In this document: one piece after another, positions 36,633 through 44,737 of the stretch | Numbering within the stretch: position 1 is the first letter of the stretch | How the letters are laid out: each line of letters starts with the position of its first letter | DNA from: Carnobacterium_B sp040274945 | Lineage (GTDB): Bacteria > Bacillota > Bacilli > Lactobacillales > Carnobacteriaceae | Reading direction: 5' to 3' | Length of the DNA: 64,000 nt | Assembly (NCBI RefSeq): GCF_040274945.1 | Contig: NZ_JBEMAR010000012.1 | Coordinates: 1 to 64,000 of the forward strand | Program-made: the position numbers and the translations under genes | The notes under the pieces: model-generated | The model's input: only the letters and a program-made list of their open reading frames with translations | What the model was told of the DNA's origin: nothing | Database searches by the model: none

Positions 36633-36650
36633 ATTAACTAATTAGTTAAT
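36633..36650. promoter_or_regulatory. 18-bp palindrome, likely operator of the ArsR-type regulator
   Basis: ATTAACTAATTAGTTAAT is a perfect palindrome between the two divergent promoters; a half-site TAGTTAAT recurs at 36601-36608. Its place 20 bases upstream of the regulator -35 box and 40 bases upstream of the operon -35 box suits a shared operator. Confidence 0.65.
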
Positions 36651-36669
36651 CCTTATCTCTAAAAAAGAA

Positions 36670-36698
36670 TTGACAATAACTTGATTAGCCATTACACT
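36670..36698 (+). promoter_or_regulatory. promoter of the ArsR-type regulator
   Basis: TTGACA (36670-36675) and TACACT (36693-36698), spacer 17. Confidence 0.8.
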
Positions 36699-36746
36699 AA
36701 TATCAAATTAAAAAATCAAGACATCCATTAACTTAGGAGTGATTAT

Positions 36747-37649
36747 ATGCAAATAGATATCTCTAAAGCCTCATTACCTGTTTATGAAGCTTTAGCCAGT
36801 CCTGTGAGACTCAACATTATTCAATTACTTTCTAAAAATAAAATGAATATTAAAGAAATTGCTGGGGCTACTGGTTTAAGTAGTGCTGTGATAACAAAGC
36901 ATATCAAAAAATTAGAAGCATCGGGCTTAATTAAAACCGAACGAGTTCCTGGAAAATCAGGATCACAAAAAATTTCGATATTAAAAGTTGATCACATAGA
37001 GGTTCTCTTTCCTAAAAAAATTTATCCTTCTTTTGAAACAAGAGAGACTACTATTCCAGTAGGACAATACACAGACTATTCGGTTTCTCCTACTTGTGGT
37101 CTAGCTACTGTCAAAGATTTTATTGGTGAAGTTGATGAACCAAAATTTTTTATGGATTCAAAAAGAATGGATGCTCAAATTCTTTGGTTTACTGAAGGTT
37201 ATGTAGAATATAAAACACCCAATTTCTTAAATGAAGAGGAAAAGTTAGAACAACTTGAGATCAGTATGGAAATTTCGTCAGAGTTTCCATTCTCAAATGA
37301 TGTGTGGCCATCTGATATTACGTTTAGTTTAAACGATATCGAATTAGGGACTTGGACTAGCCCTGGTGACTTTTCAGATACCAGAGGTAAACTAAACCCT
37401 GAATGGTATCCTTCTAAATTAAATCAATATGGATTACTAAAAACAATACGAATTACTTCTCATGGAACATATATGGATGGCGAGACTTTATCAGATTTTA
37501 CAATTCAAGATATTAATACAAAAAGTGAGATTTGGAGTTTACGTATTGAAGTAAAGAAAGATGCCGAAAATTTAGGTGGAGCTACTTTATTTGGAGAACA
37601 TTTCGGAAACCACCCGCAAGATATAAAATTTAAGATGTACTATTCTTAA
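36747..37649 (+). CDS. ArsR-type regulator with large C-terminal domain, probable arabinan operon regulator
   Basis: 300 aa. Winged-helix ArsR domain at residues 8-90 (LASPVRLNIIQLLSKNKMNIKEIAGATGLSSAVITKHIKKLE) with none of the metal-binding Cys pairs of classic ArsR proteins. About 200 residues follow that look beta-rich (WPSDITFSLNDIELGTWTSPGDFSD, IRITSHGTYMDG) and may sense a carbohydrate; that is inference. Divergent from the importer/GH51 operon. AGGAGTGATTAT before the ATG; strong terminator after it. Confidence 0.8.
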   Translation: MQIDISKASLPVYEALASPVRLNIIQLLSKNKMNIKEIAGATGLSSAVITKHIKKLEASGLIKTERVPGKSGSQKISILKVDHIEVLFPKKIYPSFETRETTIPVGQYTDYSVSPTCGLATVKDFIGEVDEPKFFMDSKRMDAQILWFTEGYVEYKTPNFLNEEEKLEQLEISMEISSEFPFSNDVWPSDITFSLNDIELGTWTSPGDFSDTRGKLNPEWYPSKLNQYGLLKTIRITSHGTYMDGETLSDFTIQDINTKSEIWSLRIEVKKDAENLGGATLFGEHFGNHPQDIKFKMYYS

Positions 37650-37652
37650 ACT

Positions 37653-37697
37653 AAAAAAATCCCATCTTACTAAAGTATAAGTAAGATGGGATTTTTT
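37653..37697 (+). terminator. terminator of the ArsR-type regulator
   Basis: 17-bp perfect stem AAAAAATCCCATCTTAC / GTAAGATGGGATTTTTT with a 10-base loop, three bases past the stop. Confidence 0.95.
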
Positions 37698-37751
37698 TAT
37701 GAAGACTTTGAATATAAACCTATTTCAATAACTTTTTTCTCTTTTTTAATA

Positions 37752-37931
37752 TTAACCCAGTAATTTCCCACCAACAGCATAGTTCGTTTTTTTCATGTCT
37801 TCTATAATAACATGAACTCGATCTTCTGTTGCTCCAGTATTCTTTACTACTGCTTGCGTAATGTCTTTAACTAGACCTGCTTTTTGTTCTGCAGTCCGAC
37901 CTTCAACTAATTCAACATGTACAAATGGCAT
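37752..37931 (-). CDS. 4-oxalocrotonate tautomerase family protein
   Basis: 59 aa starting MPFVHVELVEGRT, so Met removal exposes the catalytic N-terminal Pro. It has the usual 4-OT length, with HVIIEDMKKTNYAVGGK at the end. Tautomerises enol-keto acids; the physiological substrate is unknown. AAGGAGAG 7 bases before the ATG at 37929-37931. The frame is open 21 codons upstream, but that part is not conserved in kind. Divergent from ohr. Confidence 0.88.
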   Translation of the reverse strand: MPFVHVELVEGRTAEQKAGLVKDITQAVVKNTGATEDRVHVIIEDMKKTNYAVGGKLLG

Positions 37932-38053
37932 AAAAACACTCTCCTTCCCATGTATTCTTCTCTCAATTTTAGCGATACACTTTTTACTTTTCAACTAGTT
38001 TTTTATTTTTAGCAGCCCCAAACAGATTATTAGAGTTTTATGCTCACTATTAG

Positions 38054-38071
38054 TATACTTGGTACGTACGA
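38054..38071 (+). promoter_or_regulatory. ohr -10 box and adjacent GGTACGTACG palindrome
   Basis: TATACT (38054-38059) is followed at once by TTGGTACGTACGAT. The GTACGTAC core is the same as in the AraR operators of this window. The -35 is weak (TAGAGT, spacer 17). Confidence 0.5.
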
Positions 38072-38095
38072 TAATTAGAGAGGAGAATTACAAAT

Positions 38096-38536
38096 ATGGC
38101 AGATTCAAAATTAATGTATCAAACTACAGCAATTAATACTGGTGGACGAAATGGAGAAAGCCATTTACCAGATAAATCATTTTCTGTACGTGTTTCTACT
38201 CCAAAAGATATGGGCGGTCCTGGACAAGGAAGTAACCCAGAACAATTATTCGCACTAGGCTACAGCGCGTGTTTCAATTCGGCTTTAGAGCATATGATGA
38301 AAGAAGAAAAAGTCTCTGGGAAAAGCCAAGTTACCGCAACTGTAGAATTGCATTCAGATCCTACTGACGGTGGATTTAAACTTGCAGTAAAATTAGATGT
38401 TGGAATTGAAGGTCAAGATGAAGCAACTACTAAAGAATTAGCAGAAAAAGCTCATGCTTTTTGTCCTTACTCAAAAGCTACGAGTGGCAATATCGACGTA
38501 ACCGTCACTGCTGTTGATTACGAAGCAGATAAATAA
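38096..38536 (+). CDS. ohr: organic hydroperoxide resistance protein Ohr (OsmC family)
   Basis: 146 aa. The reactive Cys in GYSACFNSALEHM and the partner Cys in AHAFCPYSKATSGN, with the Arg in SFSVRVSTP, are those of Ohr. Reduces organic peroxides using lipoylated partners. The lipL gene elsewhere in the window fits the presence of lipoyl proteins. GAGGAGAATTACAAAT precedes the ATG. No ohrR regulator gene lies beside it. Confidence 0.92.
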   Translation: MADSKLMYQTTAINTGGRNGESHLPDKSFSVRVSTPKDMGGPGQGSNPEQLFALGYSACFNSALEHMMKEEKVSGKSQVTATVELHSDPTDGGFKLAVKLDVGIEGQDEATTKELAEKAHAFCPYSKATSGNIDVTVTAVDYEADK

Positions 38537-38552
38537 TAGTCTATTGTTTATT

Positions 38553-38585
38553 GGGAAGTGAGACTTTTGTCTCACTTCCCTTTTG
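38553..38585 (+). terminator. ohr terminator
   Basis: 12-bp perfect stem GGGAAGTGAGAC / GTCTCACTTCCC with TTTT loop and TTTTG tail; it can also serve the convergent NUDIX gene. Confidence 0.9.
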
Positions 38586-38593
38586 TGTGTTTA

Positions 38594-39061
38594 TCATTCT
38601 ATTGATTGACTCATCTCTACATACGTTTTTTCAAATTGTTGTACAGCCCATTTATGGCTACCTCTTTTTAATTTAGTTAACGCTTCAGAAATAGTCATCC
38701 ATTCTAATTGATTGAAATCCTCTAGTGGATCACAGATGGATTTCCATGACTTAATCGTATAAAAATATGCAGGATTATGATAATGCTGCTTACGATGTTT
38801 AGAATAATAGTAATCCTCAGCTTCACCGATAAATTCCCCAAGCTCTATTTCAAAACCTAATTCTTCCATAGATTCTCGTTTTGCCGTTTCTTCATGCGTT
38901 TCATTCGCTTCAATTTCTCCTCCTGGCAGTAAAAAAGAACCATTCGGTGGTGAAACAAGTAAAATTTGTTTCCTATCTTGGTCAAAAATCACAAAGTGTA
39001 CACCAACACGCGTGCGATAAATTTGATTCTCAATCTTCATACCAAACGTTTTTACTACCAT
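38594..39061 (-). CDS. NUDIX hydrolase
   Basis: 155 aa. The NUDIX box GGEIEANETHEETAKRESMEELGF matches Gx5Ex7REUxEExGU. Substrate unknown; the range spans oxidised nucleotides, sugar nucleotides and mRNA caps. Start ATG 39059-39061 with GAGG 8 bases upstream; the ATG 12 codons earlier lacks a site. Convergent with ohr. Confidence 0.85.
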   Translation of the reverse strand: MVVKTFGMKIENQIYRTRVGVHFVIFDQDRKQILLVSPPNGSFLLPGGEIEANETHEETAKRESMEELGFEIELGEFIGEAEDYYYSKHRKQHYHNPAYFYTIKSWKSICDPLEDFNQLEWMTISEALTKLKRGSHKWAVQQFEKTYVEMSQSIE

Positions 39062-39112
39062 TCCACATTCCTCACCCTCATCAAAATCTAATCTCATTAT
39101 ATTCTATATACG

Positions 39113-39145
39113 AAAAAAAGACAGCTCAAATTTGAACTGTCTTTT
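39113..39145 (-). terminator. folT terminator
   Basis: AAAAGACAG (39116-39124) pairs with CTGTCTTTT (39137-39145) plus an inner TCAAATTTGA; T7 follows on the minus strand. The stretch from 39146 to the folT stop is gene-free. Confidence 0.85.
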
Positions 39146-39179
39146 GATTGGATGTTGTGGATTGTTTCTATATTAAATC

Positions 39180-39695
39180 TTAGTCAATTCCGATTGCTTT
39201 TCGCAAAGTCTTATTTTGAACAACAAAGTATAGCAACATGATATTAACCGGTGCTAAAATAAGGTTTTGCACTACTCGTGTCGGGAAAATTACTAGAATA
39301 GCTTTATCTAGCATTATGGTTAACCAAATTGTATTCAATCCTAAATTCACAAAAACAGTAACCAACAGAATCGCGAGAATGATTCTCTTTAATGATTTTG
39401 GTTTCTTGTAAAGAATCAGACCATAAATCATTCCTCCGATAAATGCAGATAAGACAAATCCCGGGAAAAATACTCCCCCACCAAACAAGATGGTACCGAC
39501 TATATCTGTGATAGCTGAAGCCGTTCCAGCTATCCAAGGGCCATACAGCATACCAACAATAGCTATTGGCAAAAAACCAAAACCAATGCGGACTATTGGT
39601 GTTTCAATTGAAATAAATTGGGTCAATACAATTTCTAATGCCATTAATAACCCAATTTTAGAAATACTTCTTGCATCGTACTTGTTCTCACTCAT
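39180..39695 (-). CDS. folT: folate ECF transporter S component FolT
   Basis: 171 aa membrane protein with about six segments; RIGFGFLPIAIVGMLYGPWIAG and ITDIVGTILFGGGVFFPGF are FolT/FolX-like. Captures folates and works with the shared ECF module. The start ATG 39693-39695 has AAGGAG 9 bases upstream. The open frame extends 36 codons upstream only because it reads through the riboswitch. The tetrahydrofolate riboswitch upstream confirms the substrate. Confidence 0.92.
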   Translation of the reverse strand: MSENKYDARSISKIGLLMALEIVLTQFISIETPIVRIGFGFLPIAIVGMLYGPWIAGTASAITDIVGTILFGGGVFFPGFVLSAFIGGMIYGLILYKKPKSLKRIILAILLVTVFVNLGLNTIWLTIMLDKAILVIFPTRVVQNLILAPVNIMLLYFVVQNKTLRKAIGID

Positions 39696-39734
39696 TTTGA
39701 AGATCTCCTTTGAAGAGCTCCACACATAAAATCT

Positions 39735-39838
39735 TATGCAGCGAATGCAAAAACAAAACCGCAAATTGTCTAAACAATTTTTCGTCCGTGGGCAACATCC
39801 CATCCCTACGACACTTAACGCTTTGTCTCCTACTCTGA
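39735..39838 (-). promoter_or_regulatory. tetrahydrofolate (THF) riboswitch
   Basis: On the minus strand GAGTAGG, GCGTTAAGTG, GGGATGGGATGTTGCC and, at the 3' end, GCATTCGCTGC follow in the order and spacing of the folate riboswitch class known upstream of folT genes. It ends about 40 bases before the folT start, so control is probably of translation. Confidence 0.9.
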
Positions 39839-40027
39839 TATATTGCCTAACCTATTCAGTAGATATTTTAGGCAAATCCACTATAGCACATTCTATCTGT
39901 TTGGGATAGTAGCGAATACCACTAGTTAAACTAAATTCTTTTAAAAGAGATTTAGTTATTGACAATTATTTTTTTCTTCTGTATATTAAGAACAAGTTAA
40001 ATATATGATAAAAAGATGATAAAACAC

Positions 40028-40338
40028 TATGAAAAGAAGAGTACGTTTGTACCTGTCTATTTTAGAGAACCCAGTAAGTTGCTGAAAATGGGTTAGTCAG
40101 ATTAAACCGAAGATGGTCTTTGAGTGGAGTTAGCGAAGCACTTTTAAATGTGTCAGCTTTCTACGGGCACACCCGTTACAGTGTCACAGTATAAAAAGGC
40201 AATATAGTCTGACGTACTGGATAAGGTAAGTATAGCAATATACTTATAAATTAAGGTGGTAACACGAAGCAGATAACTGACTTTCGTCCTTACAAAGAAA
40301 CGGATTCGTTCGTTTCTTTGTAAGGACTTTTTTATTTT
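40028..40338 (+). promoter_or_regulatory. T-box riboswitch 1 (methionine)
   Basis: Stem I with AGTACG near the start and specifier ATG (40113-40115) in GAAGATGGTCTTTGAGTGG. T-box AAGGTGGTAACACG (40253-40266), where the base after TGG is T, matching discriminator A of tRNA-Met. Terminator GTCCTTACAAAGAAACG with its complement at 40287-40335. Uncharged tRNA-Met should open it. Confidence 0.95.
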
Positions 40339-40361
40339 TACAACTACATAATTAAACGCAA

Positions 40362-40646
40362 TGAAGAGAAAAGTATTTTTACAGAATGCACTAACAGAGA
40401 GCCTGAATGCTGAGAACAGGTTTGCAGGAGTAAAAAGAAAATGGCCTCCGAGTGGGATACCAAGTGTTTTAAACATTAGGCTATCATGGGCGCACCCATT
40501 ACAGTGCTAAAGTATCAGAAGTTTTCTTCTCGTACTTGATAAGGAGTTGTTTGTGAGAACAACTCAAATAAAGGTGGTAACACGACGGTAAAGCGTTCGT
40601 CCTTTAATCTACAGCAGTAGGTTAATGGGCGAATGCTTTTTTCTAT
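40362..40646 (+). promoter_or_regulatory. T-box riboswitch 2 (methionine)
   Basis: Second complete T-box in series: specifier ATG (40441-40443) in AAAATGGCCTCCGAGTGGG, T-box AAAGGTGGTAACACGACGG (40570-40588), terminator from AAGCGTTCGTCC to GGGCGAATGCTTTTTT. It ends 18 bases before metN. Confidence 0.95.
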
Positions 40647-40663
40647 TTTAAGGAGGAATATAG

Positions 40664-41737
40664 ATGATCACACTAAACAATGTCAGCGTTACGTTTGAAG
40701 GCAAAGAAACAAGTATAAAAGCAGTAGAAAATGTTCAGTTAACGATTGGAAAAGGAGATGTTTTTGGAATTGTCGGCTATAGCGGTGCCGGAAAAAGCAC
40801 TTTAGTTCGTACTATCAACCTTCTTCAACGTCCGTCAGAAGGATCAGTAATTGTTTCAGATCAAGATTTATTAAGTTTAAAACCAAAGCAATTACGAGCT
40901 GCGCGCAAGAAAATCGGAATGATTTTTCAACATTTCAACCTAATGGGCTCTCGTACGATTGCTGAAAATGTTGCTTACCCTTTAAGAAAATCGGGCTTAA
41001 CTAAATCACAAATCAAAGAAAAAGTTGCCGAGTTATTACAACTGGTAGGGTTAACCGATAAAAGTTCCGCGTACCCTTCTCAATTATCTGGTGGACAAAA
41101 ACAACGTGTAGCTATTGCACGTTCTTTAGCCAACGATCCTGAAGTCTTATTATGTGATGAAGCTACCAGTGCCTTAGATCCAAAAACAACTCTTTCGATT
41201 TTAGAATTGTTGAAGGAGTTGAACAAAAAATTAGCACTGACAATCGTCATCATCACACACGAGATGCAGGTTGTAAAAGAAATTTGCAACAAAGTAGCTG
41301 TTATGGAAAATGGTCATGTTGTTGAAGAAGGCGATTTGGTTTCTATTTTTACTGAACCTAAAGAAAGGATCACAAAAGAGTTTATCAATACTTCAACTCA
41401 TGTTGATCAAGCGCTAGAAAACATTTTAAAACACCCTACTTTACTCGATTTGCAGACTAATGATGTCTTGGCTAACATTTCTTACGTTGGTGCGAGTACG
41501 AGTGACCCACTAATAGCAACACTGACTACTCGTTTTGGAATTACCACCAATATTTTATTTGGGAATGTCGAAATTTTACAAGAAACGCCTGTCGGTAATC
41601 TGATTGTTGTCTTAAGTGGCGAACCAGGGCGCAGAGACAAAGCATTAGCCTATCTAAAGTCAAAAAATGTAAAAGTAACCCTGATCCACCATCACCAACA
41701 AGTTATCCCAATAAAAAAAGAACACTATATTGTTTAA
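40664..41737 (+). CDS. metN: methionine ABC transporter ATPase MetN
   Basis: 357 aa. Walker A GYSGAGKST (38-46), signature LSGGQKQRVAIARSL, Walker B VLLCDEATSALDP, then a C-terminal NIL domain (about 260-345) that binds methionine and lowers transport when it is plentiful. AAGGAGG precedes the ATG. First gene of metNIQ behind two T-boxes. Energises import of methionine and its oxidised or D forms. Confidence 0.96.
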   Translation: MITLNNVSVTFEGKETSIKAVENVQLTIGKGDVFGIVGYSGAGKSTLVRTINLLQRPSEGSVIVSDQDLLSLKPKQLRAARKKIGMIFQHFNLMGSRTIAENVAYPLRKSGLTKSQIKEKVAELLQLVGLTDKSSAYPSQLSGGQKQRVAIARSLANDPEVLLCDEATSALDPKTTLSILELLKELNKKLALTIVIITHEMQVVKEICNKVAVMENGHVVEEGDLVSIFTEPKERITKEFINTSTHVDQALENILKHPTLLDLQTNDVLANISYVGASTSDPLIATLTTRFGITTNILFGNVEILQETPVGNLIVVLSGEPGRRDKALAYLKSKNVKVTLIHHHQQVIPIKKEHYIV

Positions 41738-41750
41738 GGAGTGAACGACT

Positions 41751-42431
41751 ATGACTGAATTTCTTACAACCTATTTTGAAAATGTTATTCCATTAAAAGA
41801 TGAAATTATTGAAAGTACTTTACAAACATTGTACATGGTAACTGTTACAGGATTGATTGCAGGTATCCTTGGTTTAATTTTAGGCGTTATTCTTGTTGTA
41901 ACAGATCGTGGTGGCATTTTAGAAAGACCGCGCCTTTACGGTTTACTCGATCAAATCGTTAATCTCTTTCGTTCTTTGCCATTCATTATTATGATGGCTC
42001 TAGTTGTTCCCTTTACCCGTTTTCTTGTTGATACATCAATTGGAACAACCGCGGCTATTGTCCCTTTGGTCATTGGAACTGTGCCTTTCTTTGCAAGACA
42101 AATTCAAAATGCTCTTCTAGAAGTTGATCCTGGCGTTATAGAGGCTGCAGAATCTATGGGTTCCAGCCCTTTAGAAATCATTTTTCGTGTGTATTTAAAA
42201 GAAGGTCTGACAGCCATTATTCGTGTCTCTTCAGTAACCATTATTAACTTGATTGGTTTAACAGCCATGGCTGGAGCCATTGGAGGCGGCGGGTTAGGAA
42301 ATTTAGCCATCTCTCGAGGGTACAATCGTTTCCAGAACGATGTGACATTAGTCGCAACTGTTATTATTTTACTGATTGTTTTTATTAGTCAATTTATAGG
42401 AAATACGTTAGTTAAAAAAACGAGTCACTAG
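41751..42431 (+). CDS. metI: methionine ABC transporter permease MetI
   Basis: 226 aa, five membrane segments. EAA loop VIEAAESMGSSPLEIIFRVYLKEG and GLTAMAGAIGGGGLGNLAI are typical of MetI. Lies 13 bases after metN, and its stop directly precedes the metQ ribosome site. Confidence 0.96.
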   Translation: MTEFLTTYFENVIPLKDEIIESTLQTLYMVTVTGLIAGILGLILGVILVVTDRGGILERPRLYGLLDQIVNLFRSLPFIIMMALVVPFTRFLVDTSIGTTAAIVPLVIGTVPFFARQIQNALLEVDPGVIEAAESMGSSPLEIIFRVYLKEGLTAIIRVSSVTIINLIGLTAMAGAIGGGGLGNLAISRGYNRFQNDVTLVATVIILLIVFISQFIGNTLVKKTSH

Positions 42432-42452
42432 ATGACATTGGAGGAAAATAAC

Positions 42453-43277
42453 ATGAAAAGATTAAAAAAAGGATTTTTAGGATTAACATTGGCATTAGGA
42501 CTTCTGGTAACAACAGCTTGTGGAACGGATGCGACTTCAGATGCTAAAGCATCTGAACCCATTAAAATTGGAGTAGTTGGTGAAGTGAATGAAGTTTGGG
42601 ATTTTGTGAAAGAAAAATTAGCCGCAGACGGCGTTGAGATTGAATTAATTAAATTTACGGATTACGCTACACCAAATGTCGCTCTTGCTGAAGGAGAATT
42701 AGATTTAAACTCGTTTCAAACGAAAATTTTTATGGATTCATTTAATGAAGACCATGGAGAAAATTTAGTCGCTATAGCTGATACGGTTATCGCTCCTCTT
42801 GGTATTTATTCATCATCGATTAAAGACGTATCTGAAATAAAAGAAAATGATGTGATTGCTATTCCAAATGATGTATCTAACGAAGGAAGAGCTTTACTAT
42901 TACTTCAAACAGCCGGTTTAATTGAAGTTGATCCTGCAAAAAAACAAATCCCTGTAGTCGAAGATATTACTTCCAACCCCTTGAATTTAACATTTGAAAC
43001 ATTGGACTCTTCTCAAACTGCTCGTGCTTTAGAAGATGTGACTGCTTCCGTTATTAATAGCGGAATGGCCGTTGATGCCGGCTTCATTCCAACCGAGGAT
43101 GCGGTTTTCTTAGAGCCAGTTACTGAATCATCTGATCCTTATTACAATGCAATTGTTTCAAGAGAAGAAGATAAAGATAATGAAGTGTTCCAAAAAATTA
43201 TAGAAGCTTATCAAGCAGAAGATACAAAAGAAGTCATCGCAGAAACATCAAAAGGTTCTTCTATTCCAGTTTGGTAA
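42453..43277 (+). CDS. metQ: methionine-binding lipoprotein MetQ
   Basis: 274 aa. Signal peptide and lipobox TTAC (Cys23). NlpA-type binding domain with FKFTDY-like IKFTDYATPNVALAEGELDLNSFQ and IAIPNDVSNEGRALLLLQ. Captures methionine outside the membrane. The ATG at 42453 is chosen because GGAGG lies 8 bases upstream; a frame from 42432 reads through this site. Confidence 0.95.
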   Translation: MKRLKKGFLGLTLALGLLVTTACGTDATSDAKASEPIKIGVVGEVNEVWDFVKEKLAADGVEIELIKFTDYATPNVALAEGELDLNSFQTKIFMDSFNEDHGENLVAIADTVIAPLGIYSSSIKDVSEIKENDVIAIPNDVSNEGRALLLLQTAGLIEVDPAKKQIPVVEDITSNPLNLTFETLDSSQTARALEDVTASVINSGMAVDAGFIPTEDAVFLEPVTESSDPYYNAIVSREEDKDNEVFQKIIEAYQAEDTKEVIAETSKGSSIPVW

Positions 43278-43325
43278 TTAGATGCAAATAGAAAGTGTCA
43301 ACTAAATTAGAGAGGATGATCATTA

Positions 43326-44525
43326 ATGTCAACACTACTTACTCAATCTACAATACACGAAGAAGTTCAACAAGGAGCTCAAGAGGTTATTGCATTGCGT
43401 CGTTATCTTCACCAACATCCTGAACCAAGCTTAAAAGAATATGAAACGATTAAATTCATCAAAAATCAATTAGATAAATTAGAAATCCCTTACGAATCTG
43501 TTGGTGAAACAGGAGCTATCGGAATAATAAATGGCCAGAAAGGACCTGGAAAAACCATTCTTTTAAGAGCTGATATTGATGCTCTTGAATTAGAAGACGC
43601 AAAAGATAAACCCTACAAGTCACTTAATGAAGGCTTACATCATGCTTGCGGTCATGATGGCCATACCTCAGCTTTATTAGGGGCCGCAAAAATTTTAAAA
43701 AATCACGAAGCAGATTTTGCAGGCACTATCAAATTAGCTTTCCAACAAGCTGAAGAAATCGGCGCTGGTGCAAGACAATTTGTATCTGGCGGGTTTGTTC
43801 ACAATGTCGATCAAGTTTTTGGTATCCATGTCGACTCTTCTATTGAAACTGGAAAAATCGTTTCTACTGCTGGTCCAACGAATGCATCTTGTGATATTTT
43901 TAAAATTAAAGTGACTGGCGAAAGTGGGCATGCTGCTAGACCAGATTTAGGAAGAGATGCTTTACTGACTGCTGCTGCTATTACTGTCGAATTACAAAGC
44001 ATTGTTGCTCGCGAAGTTAGTCCCTTAGATAATGTCGTAGTTGCTGTAGGCGTATTAAATGCCGGAACTCGTTACAATATTATTGCCAATGAAGCTTCTC
44101 TTGAAGGAACAGTTCGTACTTTCAGCCACACAACACGTCAATTTGTCTTAGAGGCTGTTGAACGTGTGGCACGAGATGTGGCAACAGCCCATCGTACTAC
44201 AGTTGAATTTGAAAATTACGATGCGGCTGCTCCACTTATCAACCACCAAACTGCGGCAAGTCGTGCAGCTCGTGTTGGATCTGACATTGTAGGCGCAAAA
44301 AATGTTATTCAAGATAATCCAAAAAGCTTAGGAGCAGATGATTTCGCTGACTTTTTGGCTGTTGCGGAAGGCGTTTATGCTCGTGTTGGAACAAAAGACC
44401 CTTCTAATCCGGAGACGTGGTATGGACATCACCACGAAAATTTTGATATTGATGAACGCGGATTAGCTATCGCTACAGAATTACATGTCAACTATGCACT
44501 TGATTTTTTAAATGGCGAACAGTAA
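43326..44525 (+). CDS. M20-family amidohydrolase
   Basis: 399 aa. Metal ligands HACGHDGHTSALLGAA, EEIGAGA and a late HHENFD; dimerisation domain in the middle. It belongs to the group of N-acyl-amino acid and hippurate hydrolases. Its place 48 bases after metQ, before the terminator, suggests it frees methionine from an N-acyl or peptide-like derivative imported by MetNIQ; this is inference. Confidence 0.88.
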   Translation: MSTLLTQSTIHEEVQQGAQEVIALRRYLHQHPEPSLKEYETIKFIKNQLDKLEIPYESVGETGAIGIINGQKGPGKTILLRADIDALELEDAKDKPYKSLNEGLHHACGHDGHTSALLGAAKILKNHEADFAGTIKLAFQQAEEIGAGARQFVSGGFVHNVDQVFGIHVDSSIETGKIVSTAGPTNASCDIFKIKVTGESGHAARPDLGRDALLTAAAITVELQSIVAREVSPLDNVVVAVGVLNAGTRYNIIANEASLEGTVRTFSHTTRQFVLEAVERVARDVATAHRTTVEFENYDAAAPLINHQTAASRAARVGSDIVGAKNVIQDNPKSLGADDFADFLAVAEGVYARVGTKDPSNPETWYGHHHENFDIDERGLAIATELHVNYALDFLNGEQ

Positions 44526-44566
44526 CGTCAACTATTTTTTAAATTTATTTTTTGAAAAAGTTTTGT

Positions 44567-44603
44567 AAAAGATTGAAGCGAGTTGTTTTCGCTTCAATCT
44601 TTT
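44567..44603 (+). terminator. terminator of the metNIQ-amidohydrolase operon
   Basis: 15-bp perfect stem AAAAGATTGAAGCGA / TCGCTTCAATCTTTT, loop GTTGTTT. Confidence 0.95.
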
Positions 44604-44642
44604 TACTTTTCATGATTTTTCATTCTCTTTTTTAATGCAAAA

Positions 44643-44690
44643 ACACTACATATAGTGTAATATAAGAAACGTATAACGACATATAGTATT
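44643..44690 (+). promoter_or_regulatory. pair of NrdR boxes
   Basis: ACACTACATATAGTGT (44643-44658) and the weaker AACGACATATAGTATT (44675-44690) start exactly 32 bases apart, three helical turns, the spacing known for NrdR repressor sites upstream of ribonucleotide reductase genes. Confidence 0.88.
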
Positions 44691-44737
44691 TTCGTTTCTA
44701 TCTATTGATTTACATACATTATTAAGGAGTGATACCC

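Noticed and set aside
39696..39803. N-terminal extension of folT (Cys-rich)
   Set aside because: It is the translation of the THF riboswitch; the proper start has AAGGAG.
40153..40476. 107-codon minus-strand open frame across the T-boxes
   Set aside because: It covers the conserved RNA structures in antisense, has no ribosome site and no recognisable domain.
44525..44737. Cobalamin riboswitch before nrdJ
   Set aside because: The interval is too short and lacks the conserved B12-box; the only regulatory motifs are the NrdR boxes.
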